A stretch of 5,207 nucleotides of DNA from Bdellovibrionales bacterium (lineage in GTDB: Bacteria > Bdellovibrionota > Bdellovibrionia > Bdellovibrionales > JAMPXM01), in NCBI GenBank assembly GCA_005793615.1, contig SXRI01000436.1, positions 1 to 5,207 on the forward strand, in the 5' to 3' direction. A model generated the notes under the pieces. The model did not search any database, was not told the DNA's origin, and was given only the letters and a program-made list of their open reading frames with translations. Below, piece after piece: positions 1 through 5,162 of the stretch (position 1 is the stretch's first letter; each line of letters begins with the position of its first letter). The position numbers and the translations under genes were made by a program.

Positions 1-534
1 CTAGCCTTTCAAAACCGATGGTTACGCTTCGGCATGATCTTGTGCCTAACCGTCACGGCACTGACGCTTTGTGCGGCGACCACTTCAATGCGACGAGGCC
101 CACACATCGTGGCCCTCGATCAATGTGGAAATATCGCGGGACTGGCCGACGCTCCACCCATCGAAGCGGAAGTAGACAAGGCCGCAAAAAAGTATGTGGA
201 GCTCCGCTACACTTGGGGTCCAGAGAATCTGACGGTCCATCTCGCTCGAGCCAAATCGTTCGTCGCCTCGCAATCTCTCAGAGCGTTTGAGAAAACGATT
301 GCTGATCTGCAAACTTTTGCCAAAGGAAAAACCATTGGCCAACGAATCTATCCAACTAAGGTGAATGTCGATACCAAAGCCAGTCGCGTGCAGATTATTG
401 GAGATCGTTTCACGGAAATTCAGGGCCTCAAGGCGGCGACGATACTGCGGGTGACGCTGACATACCAAACGGGTCCGCGCACGTTAGAAAATCCATGGGG
501 GATCTATGTCATCAAGGAAGAGGAGGCGCAGTAA
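1..534 (+). CDS. VirB8/TraE-like type IV secretion inner-membrane protein, 5' end outside the window
   Basis: This is the C-terminal 177 residues of a bitopic inner-membrane protein of the VirB8/TraE superfamily, which helps nucleate assembly of the conjugation channel. The frame is open right to base 1. The first ATG (position 34) has no ribosome binding site and sits inside the membrane segment, so the true start is almost certainly upstream. Visible are a transmembrane helix at about residues 10-29 of the partial product and a periplasmic domain with YVELRYTW (about 65-72), which resembles the YVxxRE region of VirB8. The C-terminal NPWGIYV (164-170) resembles the NPxG motif of VirB8 proteins. 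The next two genes being VirB9- and VirB10-like supports the call and matches the traE-traK-traB order of F-type systems. Whether it is closer to VirB8, TrbF or TraE cannot be decided by eye. Confidence 0.72.
   Translation, partial: LAFQNRWLRFGMILCLTVTALTLCAATTSMRRGPHIVALDQCGNIAGLADAPPIEAEVDKAAKKYVELRYTWGPENLTVHLARAKSFVASQSLRAFEKTIADLQTFAKGKTIGQRIYPTKVNVDTKASRVQIIGDRFTEIQGLKAATILRVTLTYQTGPRTLENPWGIYVIKEEEAQ
521..526 (+). promoter_or_regulatory. Ribosome binding site of the VirB9/TraK-like gene
   Basis: AGGAGG lies 10 nt before the ATG at 537, inside the last codons of the preceding gene. It supports that ATG over the in-frame ATG at 495, whose extra 14 residues would precede the signal peptide and disrupt it. 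Confidence 0.7.
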
Positions 535-536
535 CT

Positions 537-1277
537 ATGAAGGGCTTTCTTTTAGCTCTCTTTCTGACTCAAGCAGTGTCGCGAACTGCAATAGCGGCAG
601 ATCTGCCCAGTCAGCGAGTCAAAAAGCTTCATCTTAAGCGCGATCAGATTGCCCAGGTCCGCACCGCCGTTGGGATAGCAACCCTGATCCAAGTGCCGGA
701 TCGTCCGACGAGTGTCGTTTTAGGTGACACCAACGCCTTTAGGGTCGAGTACCTTGAAAACGCAATCACGATCAAACCGCTCACTCACTCCAGCAAGAGT
801 AATCTCTATATTTATACCGAAGGTCGCCGGTTCAACGTGAGCCTTGTGACCCTGCCACTCTCATCCGCTGACTATATTGTTTACCTGGAGCCCGAAAATT
901 CTCAGCCTGATCCGAAGCGCGAAAAACTGAGTGAAAAGTGGCGCGATTACAACACTGAGAAAAGCAATCACGATTTCACGGTCTCAGTCACCCGGCTTGG
1001 CAAATCCGAGCGGCTTTTGATGATCGCCTTTCAGGTGACCACCACAAAGTCCGTGAAACTCAAACCTGGTTGGATCTGGCTCACCCAAGGAAAAAGGACC
1101 GTCGCCATTCAAGATTTGAATCTTTCTGGGCTTGAAGTCACTGAACGCGCGCCGGTCAGCGGGTTCATGTCTATCAAGGTCATGGATATCAGAAGCGCAA
1201 CGCCGCTGCTTCTAGAGTTCAGATCGCCGACACCCATCAAAATCAGACTCCCGGAGGTGAAGTCATGGCTCAAGTGA
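537..1277 (+). CDS. VirB9/TraK-like periplasmic channel protein
   Basis: A secreted 246-residue protein that probably forms part of the outer-membrane core of the type IV secretion channel with the VirB10-like product. The start at 537 is chosen because it gives a standard signal peptide (MKGFLLALFL..., cleavage likely after AIA at residue 20) and follows an AGGAGG. Residues about 40-105 show the VirB9 N-terminal pattern: VRTAVG, IQVPDRPTSVVLGD, ITIKPL, then SNLYIYTEGRRFNVSL. A charged linker (about 118-145, PDPKREKLSEKWRDYN) follows. The C-terminal half (about 146-246) is predicted beta-rich but lacks the P-x-VFDDGxxT region usual in VirB9. Its length and the W-x-W / L-LEF pattern are closer to TraK of F-type systems. 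The gene starts 2 nt after the previous stop and overlaps the next by 13 nt, so translational coupling is likely. Confidence 0.75.
   Translation: MKGFLLALFLTQAVSRTAIAADLPSQRVKKLHLKRDQIAQVRTAVGIATLIQVPDRPTSVVLGDTNAFRVEYLENAITIKPLTHSSKSNLYIYTEGRRFNVSLVTLPLSSADYIVYLEPENSQPDPKREKLSEKWRDYNTEKSNHDFTVSVTRLGKSERLLMIAFQVTTTKSVKLKPGWIWLTQGKRTVAIQDLNLSGLEVTERAPVSGFMSIKVMDIRSATPLLLEFRSPTPIKIRLPEVKSWLK
1253..1260 (+). promoter_or_regulatory. Ribosome binding site of the VirB10-like gene
   Basis: GGAGGTGA, a near-perfect anti-16S match, ends 4 nt before the ATG at 1265 and lies within the last codons of the VirB9-like gene. It fixes the start and the 13-nt overlap. Confidence 0.75.
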
Positions 1278-2221
1278 TTGTTAAACGATCAGTCTTTTCA
1301 AAGCTCTGGCAAAAAATAATGACGATTTTCATCATTGAGCCAGTGACTTTTTCCACCAAGCGCCGAATCAATCTTCGGGGACTGGGCTGGCTGCTTTGCG
1401 GTTTCCTCATCATATTCTGTCTCGTGGTGTTCTTGGTGCCTGCACCTGAGGTGCAAACGCGCAACTACAGTGAACGAACCACCGGCTCAGATCGGAAGAA
1501 TGTTGGCGAAGCTGTGCAATCGACGGATCCTCCGAATCGATTGAGTGCCTCCGCCCTTCACTCGGCTGTGGGCTTTAGCGGCATGAACGGTGGTGGTGGA
1601 TCACAGGGTGCGAATCGCAATACGTCGATGGTCATTGCCCGCGACAATGATTTCTCGACAACGCTCCCACCCGGAACGAAGTTCTGGGTGAAGCTTGCCC
1701 AACCGGCCACTGTAACAAGTCGAACCATGCCCGTAATTGGCGTCATTGCCACCTCCGTTATTAGCGGTAATAACGTTGCCATTCCAGAGAGCTCAAAAAT
1801 CTTTGGTGAGGCCACTTTGGACTCAGATTCCGAAAGAGCCAGTATCGCTTGGAAGTCAATCATGTTCCCCGACGGCAGGAGTAAGAACCTATCAGCCTTA
1901 GTATTAGGTTTAGATAACCAGGCTGGAGTGGAGGGCAGCTACCATTCGGACGCGGTCAAAAACACGGCGGGGAAGCTTTTGGGTGCGTTCGTCGGCGGTG
2001 TCGCTGACGGCTCCATCACCCGCACCCCATTTGGCGCAAGCCAAGGCGGGATTCAAAACGGTCTGCTGCAAGGTCTGGCAGAAACGGCGAAGGATCGCAG
2101 CAATGCTTGGAGCGAAGACTTAAAAAAGCCGCGAGCTTGGATCGAGCTCGAAGCCGGTATGCAGTTCCAAGTCATTCTTTCTCAACCATTCACGTTCAGA
2201 GATCCCGGAGGTGTTAATTGA
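1265..2221 (+). CDS. virB10: VirB10/TrbI/TraB-like envelope-spanning channel protein
   Basis: A 318-residue protein of the VirB10 family, which crosses the inner membrane, spans the periplasm and helps form the outer-membrane pore. There is a basic cytoplasmic N-terminus (1-40), one transmembrane helix (about 41-59), and a Gly/Ser/Asn-rich linker with GMNGGGGSQG at 106-115. The beta-domain follows: LPPGTKFWVKL (134-144), VAIPESSKIFGEA (171-183), RASIAW (191-196), PDGRSKNL (202-209) and LGLDNQAGVEG (214-224). An Ala/Gly-rich helical stretch at about 228-285 is placed where VirB10 has its outer-membrane antenna helices. The protein ends with AGMQFQVILSQPFTF (297-311), typical of the family C-terminus. 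It is shorter than VirB10 of Agrobacterium or TraB of F, mainly because the periplasmic linker is short and not proline-rich. It overlaps both neighbours. Confidence 0.85.
   Translation: MAQVIVKRSVFSKLWQKIMTIFIIEPVTFSTKRRINLRGLGWLLCGFLIIFCLVVFLVPAPEVQTRNYSERTTGSDRKNVGEAVQSTDPPNRLSASALHSAVGFSGMNGGGGSQGANRNTSMVIARDNDFSTTLPPGTKFWVKLAQPATVTSRTMPVIGVIATSVISGNNVAIPESSKIFGEATLDSDSERASIAWKSIMFPDGRSKNLSALVLGLDNQAGVEGSYHSDAVKNTAGKLLGAFVGGVADGSITRTPFGASQGGIQNGLLQGLAETAKDRSNAWSEDLKKPRAWIELEAGMQFQVILSQPFTFRDPGGVN
2207..2213 (+). promoter_or_regulatory. Ribosome binding site deciding a TTG start for the coupling protein
   Basis: GGAGGTG lies 4 nt before the TTG at 2218, the same arrangement as at 1253-1260 for the preceding gene. 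The next in-frame ATG (2260) has only a GAGG immediately next to it, too close to be used well. The TTG overlaps the upstream stop as TTGA. Confidence 0.65.
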
Positions 2222-3888
2222 ATAAAGGTCCAGAAAATGCCGGCGGCTCAGATCGAGGTATGTATTTCCTGGTCTTCTGTTTCGTTGTACTCGTCGTAGC
2301 AAAGAAACTCCAAAATATGAAACCTGCCATTGAAGAATGGGCACGAACCCATGTCTGGATGCTCTCTGGCATGGGAGCAACTCTCGGAGTGGGTCTTGCG
2401 GCTCTTGGCTACGCCGCCTGCCAAATCCTTCGAGATAAAAACGCCGTCAGACGTTACTTGGCCTCAGTAACGAGTGCGCGACCGGGGTCTGTGTTCGCGG
2501 GCTACGACGAAAGTGGGAAGCGCGTCTTTATATCCATTGACGCTCGTCGAATGCACACCGAAGTCATCGGCACCACCAACGCCGGAAAATCGGAGTCGGT
2601 CGTCATCCCGTGGTCAGTGAGTGATATTCGCGACCGTCGCGGGTTTATCATTGTCGATGGTAAAGCCGATCAGACATTCATCACTAAGATCTATGCGTAT
2701 GTAAAACGTTTCAAACGCACCGCGGACTTTAAGGTCCTTTCGCTGCAAGATCCGAATCGAAGCCACACCTTCAATCCGCTTCTGGGTGGCACGCCCGAGG
2801 AAGTCGCTGAGCGGGTCTTTAACTCGTTTGAGTTTGATAACTCCTATTACGAATCCGTTCAGTATGAAGTCTTCTCCCAAGTGCTCCGCATTTTCGACAA
2901 GGCAAAGCTCAAGCCAACATTTTTGCGGGTTTATCAGGCGATTAAAAATCCGCAGGCCCTTTATGATCTGGCCGCCGTTAGCAAAGACGATTCGCTGGAA
3001 AGTTGGGCGTCAGGCTTCAGGGCCCTATCGCCTTCCGACCGGGAATCGAAAACGAGTGGGTTACTCGCGTCGCTGAGTCATTTTGCTTTTGGTTCCTACG
3101 CGAAGCTGTTCAATACAGATGAACCTGACATAGATCTCGACCGAGCGATCCGCGACAGTGAACTCATTTACTTTCAGCTTCCGGTCTTAAAAGCGGCGTT
3201 CTTGGGTAAAGCCACCGGCAAACTGGTACTTCAATGCCTGCAAAGTGCCGTCGCTAATCGGCATCAGACGGGGGACAAGGAGCATCCATTTTTTTCTTGC
3301 TACCTCGATGACTTCACCGAGTACCTTTATCCGGGGTTTGTCACGCTCCTGAATAAATCGCGCTCGGCCAATATCGGCATTGTATTTGCGCACCAAGCAA
3401 TCGGCGACATCAAGGCTCTGGGCGACGATGTGGCGAATAGCATCCTCACGAACTCCAATCTAAAGATCATCATGCGCGGGAACGATCCCGACACTGCTGA
3501 ATACTTCGCCAAGGTGATCGGCACGAAGGAGGCTGAGCGCGTCACCGAGCGCGCCGAGAACGGGATGTTCGGTCAATCGCGCACCGGGCAAGGATCACTC
3601 CGCGAGGTCGAGGAGTTCATCGTCCATCCCAATCTGATTAAGCGCAACATGGGAGTAGGTGAAGCCCTGGTCATCATCCCGCACAAGTACGGAAGCAAAG
3701 CCGTCAAACTAAAATTTCAGATGGTGCCCAGTCTTCCCAAAGAAGAGATGCCGATACCGGCAGAAAAATCCGTACTGGGTCTCATTCTCACCGCTGAGAA
3801 AAATTCATCTGATCAGACTCATAGGCCAGAAAAACCGAAATCCTCGGAAATAATGGCACAACAACAAACTGAAAAGGAGGCAGCATGA
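2218..3888 (+). CDS. virD4: VirD4/TraD/TrwB-type conjugative coupling ATPase
   Basis: A 556-residue inner-membrane ATPase that links the relaxosome or protein substrates to the type IV secretion channel. Two N-terminal membrane helices (about 15-28 and 46-70) precede the cytosolic motor domain. Walker A is GTTNAGKS (118-125). The next strand has FIIVDGKAD (143-151), in the place of the usual DPKGD-like segment. Walker B is CYLDDF (361-366), with Asp where most relatives have Glu. An alpha-rich insertion lies at about 195-300. Downstream, SRSANIGIVFAHQ (381-393) and VANSILTNSNLKIIMR (405-420) match the region of TraD/TraG proteins that follows Walker B. The C-terminal tail after about 505 is polar and probably flexible, and could contact the relaxosome. 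It begins at TTG, overlaps the VirB10 gene by 4 nt and the next gene by 4 nt. The family call is firm. TraD, TrwB and TraG subtypes cannot be separated by eye. Confidence 0.9.
   Translation: MNKGPENAGGSDRGMYFLVFCFVVLVVAKKLQNMKPAIEEWARTHVWMLSGMGATLGVGLAALGYAACQILRDKNAVRRYLASVTSARPGSVFAGYDESGKRVFISIDARRMHTEVIGTTNAGKSESVVIPWSVSDIRDRRGFIIVDGKADQTFITKIYAYVKRFKRTADFKVLSLQDPNRSHTFNPLLGGTPEEVAERVFNSFEFDNSYYESVQYEVFSQVLRIFDKAKLKPTFLRVYQAIKNPQALYDLAAVSKDDSLESWASGFRALSPSDRESKTSGLLASLSHFAFGSYAKLFNTDEPDIDLDRAIRDSELIYFQLPVLKAAFLGKATGKLVLQCLQSAVANRHQTGDKEHPFFSCYLDDFTEYLYPGFVTLLNKSRSANIGIVFAHQAIGDIKALGDDVANSILTNSNLKIIMRGNDPDTAEYFAKVIGTKEAERVTERAENGMFGQSRTGQGSLREVEEFIVHPNLIKRNMGVGEALVIIPHKYGSKAVKLKFQMVPSLPKEEMPIPAEKSVLGLILTAEKNSSDQTHRPEKPKSSEIMAQQQTEKEAA
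3874..3880 (+). promoter_or_regulatory. Ribosome binding site of the glycine-zipper lipoprotein gene
   Basis: AAGGAGG ends 4 nt before the ATG at 3885, which overlaps the coupling-protein stop as ATGA. This supports both the start and coupled translation. Confidence 0.7.
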
Positions 3889-4331
3889 TTGCTGATCTTT
3901 TCAAACGAGCCGCCGCTATTGGCGGGCTCATCTGTGCATTGACATTAAATGGCTGCTCTACATTTAGAAAAAGCGAAGGTTTGGGCGCCGCCGTTGGCGG
4001 TGGCACGGGAATGGCGATTGGCGCAATCGCCGATCCCGGCCAAAATGGAGAGTACCGCACGCGTAACATCATCATTGGTGGCGCGCTTGGGGCAATGGCA
4101 GGCGCCGTTACTGGCTCCATGATTCACTCGTCAAAAGAGAAAGCCAAAGCCGAGGTATTCAAGGCCGGTCAAGCGTCAGCGCCGCCGATTGATCCCAACG
4201 AACAACCGAAACTTGTCGCCGCCCAATGGCGTGCTGAAGTCGTTGAGGCAAAACGGATCGGCAATCGTTTCATCCCCAAGCACGTCGAGTATGTCATCAC
4301 GGACCCAGCCCGTTGGCAGGAACCGGAATGA
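3885..4331 (+). CDS. Glycine-zipper lipoprotein in a type IV secretion operon
   Basis: A 148-residue predicted lipoprotein. The signal peptide (1-23) ends in the lipobox LNGC with the lipidated cysteine at 24. Ser at +2 suggests outer-membrane sorting by the rule known from E. coli. Two glycine-zipper segments follow: LGAAVGGGTGMAIGAIA (33-49) and IIIGGALGAMAGAVTGSMI (62-80), separated by a polar loop. Such segments often pack in or across membranes. A charged linker leads to a compact C-terminal part (about 110-148) with QWRAEVVEA, GNRFIPKHVEYVI and PARW. It may serve as a VirB7/TraV-like partner of the outer-membrane pore or as an accessory or exclusion factor like the glycine-rich lipoprotein TraT. 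The sequence does not decide. It overlaps both neighbours by 4 nt, which ties it to the secretion operon. Confidence 0.75.
   Translation: MIADLFKRAAAIGGLICALTLNGCSTFRKSEGLGAAVGGGTGMAIGAIADPGQNGEYRTRNIIIGGALGAMAGAVTGSMIHSSKEKAKAEVFKAGQASAPPIDPNEQPKLVAAQWRAEVVEAKRIGNRFIPKHVEYVITDPARWQEPE
4318..4321 (+). promoter_or_regulatory. Ribosome binding site deciding the start of the MobC-like gene
   Basis: AGGA lies 6 nt before the ATG at 4328. It is the weakest ribosome binding site among the complete genes here, so translation of this gene may depend on coupling to the lipoprotein gene that it overlaps. Confidence 0.45.
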
Positions 4332-5161
4332 AAAGCACGATTGTGCCTAGCCAGGTGAGCGGCCCACTGCGGGTCGCAGCGAAATCAGGTTTCCTGACGA
4401 AACGGATCTGGAACGATTTTTTTGGCACCGGAAATCGTCATTGGCGTTTTCGCCGCTGGAAAAGTTTAATGGGCACGGGGTATTTTACCCGCGTGCCCGA
4501 CTACGGTTTTGTCGAATCGGCAGTGGCCCTGAGTGACAAGGGAAAGGTACTAGCAGATTTACTAGGAATGAATCCGGTTTACTCACCGCCGTCGAAAAAT
4601 CTTTGGCACGATGAGGAACTGATACGGTTCGCACTCTTCCTTGAACGCAAGGGATGGGTGTCCAACTGGCAAACCGAACAAGAGCTCAAAGCCAGTGGGC
4701 AAGGACAGCGCCTTTTTCAAAATCAGGTCAGAGCAATCAAGATCCCGGATCTTATTATCGAATGGAACACATCACCAAAGAAGATTCTCTGGGCTATAGA
4801 GCTAGAGCGAACTCGCAAAGAACATACGCGCTATTACGAAATGGTCGGAGCCTACAAAGGAATCTCCCGCATTGAATCTGTGCTCGTGATTGTCGCCGCC
4901 GATTCTATCGAGACCAACATTAAAAAGGCTCAAGCCAAAATGGGATACCCTCAAGCTCAACGTCCGATGCTCTTCGCTTCGATGAATCAACTCATCGAAT
5001 ATCCGTTGTCGTGCGAACTCAGGCAGGGCGCGAATCGCATGGCGCTCGGAAACTTTGCGAAAGCAATGACTGGTCAAAGTGCAATGGAACCGACGCTTTT
5101 GGGAAAAACAGCAGGAAACAAACCAGGAAACAATGTTTCCTGCCTCCGCGAGGCGGTTTGA
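4328..5161 (+). CDS. Winged-helix, replication-relaxation/MobC-like protein with PD...ELE motif
   Basis: A 277-residue cytosolic protein, probably a relaxosome or replication accessory factor. The ATG at 4328 is preferred over an in-frame TTG at 4313: it overlaps the upstream stop as ATGA and has AGGA (4318-4321) 6 nt before it. Residues about 18-80 read as a winged helix: GFLTKRIWNDFF, the basic stretch NRHWRFRRWKSL (36-47), GYFTRV, then ALSDKGKVLADLLG, the LTxKG-type ending seen in the replication-relaxation family. The second part has HDEELIRFALFLE (94-106), IPDLIIEW (139-146), ILWAIELERTRKEHTRYYEMVGAY (split around 153-176) and a hydrophobic strand SVLVIVA (184-190). This fits a restriction-endonuclease-like fold, with PD at 140-141 and ELE at 158-160. 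The tail after about 230 is low in motifs. Position after the coupling protein supports a role in DNA processing. Nuclease activity is unproven, and the family call rests on pattern memory. Confidence 0.6.
   Translation: MKSTIVPSQVSGPLRVAAKSGFLTKRIWNDFFGTGNRHWRFRRWKSLMGTGYFTRVPDYGFVESAVALSDKGKVLADLLGMNPVYSPPSKNLWHDEELIRFALFLERKGWVSNWQTEQELKASGQGQRLFQNQVRAIKIPDLIIEWNTSPKKILWAIELERTRKEHTRYYEMVGAYKGISRIESVLVIVAADSIETNIKKAQAKMGYPQAQRPMLFASMNQLIEYPLSCELRQGANRMALGNFAKAMTGQSAMEPTLLGKTAGNKPGNNVSCLREAV
4471..4498 (+). repeat. Strong inverted repeat (12-bp stem, TTT loop) inside the MobC-like gene
   Basis: The left arm 4471-4482 (GGGCACGGGGTA) pairs with the right arm 4486-4498 (TACCCGCGTGCCC), leaving one bulged G at 4491 and a TTT loop. 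The stem is GC-rich. There is no T-run after it and it lies well inside the coding sequence, so it is not a standard terminator. It falls where the protein would have the wing of its winged helix. Confidence 0.75.
5111..5143 (+). repeat. Repeated CAGGAAACA with inverted copy TGTTTCCTG
   Basis: CAGGAAACA occurs at 5112-5120 and again at 5124-5132, and its reverse complement TGTTTCCTG at 5134-5142. The second and third units form a 19-bp palindrome centred on A5133. Alternatively GCAGGAAACA (5111-5120) pairs over 10 bp with TGTTTCCTGC (5134-5143) around a 13-nt loop. The two pairings exclude each other. A related CAGGAAAACA follows at 5185-5194. This all lies in the last codons of the MobC-like gene and the start of the next. 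Confidence 0.75.
5142..5154 (+). promoter_or_regulatory. Small hairpin holding the probable ribosome binding site of the next gene
   Basis: GCCTC (5142-5146) and GAGGC (5150-5154) form a 5-bp stem with a CGC loop. GAGG at 5150-5153, the only ribosome-binding-like sequence 9 nt before the ATG at 5163, lies in the right arm. It shares G5142 and C5143 with the palindrome just upstream. Translation of the upstream gene up to 5161 would open it, which suggests coupling. Confidence 0.4.
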
Positions 5162-5162
5162 G

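Noticed and set aside
18..290. Sense-strand open frame of 90 codons in another frame
   Set aside because: It is Arg/Ser/Gly-rich out-of-frame translation of the VirB8-like gene, with no ribosome binding site.
85..468. Antisense open frame of 127 codons
   Set aside because: It lies entirely opposite the VirB8-like gene, has no recognisable domain, and the sense frame has a membrane helix and family motifs.
1756..1775. Perfect 8-bp inverted repeat CGTTATTA/TAATAACG with a GCGG loop in the VirB10-like gene
   Set aside because: About one such repeat is expected by chance in 5 kb, and it lies in conserved beta-domain coding sequence with no other signal nearby.
2786..3076. Open frame of 96 codons inside the coupling-protein gene
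   Set aside because: Composition is typical of a shifted frame, and it overlaps the ATPase insertion region completely.
3788..4120. Antisense open frame of 110 codons, Pro/Ala-rich
   Set aside because: It is the mirror of the glycine-zipper codons, which read as Pro/Ala on the other strand.
4313..4327. TTG at 4313 as start of the MobC-like gene
   Set aside because: The ATG at 4328 has the better ribosome binding spacing and the ATGA overlap seen at a neighbouring junction.
5142..5160. Terminator after the MobC-like gene
   Set aside because: The hairpin stem is short and only TTT follows, and a new frame begins at once.
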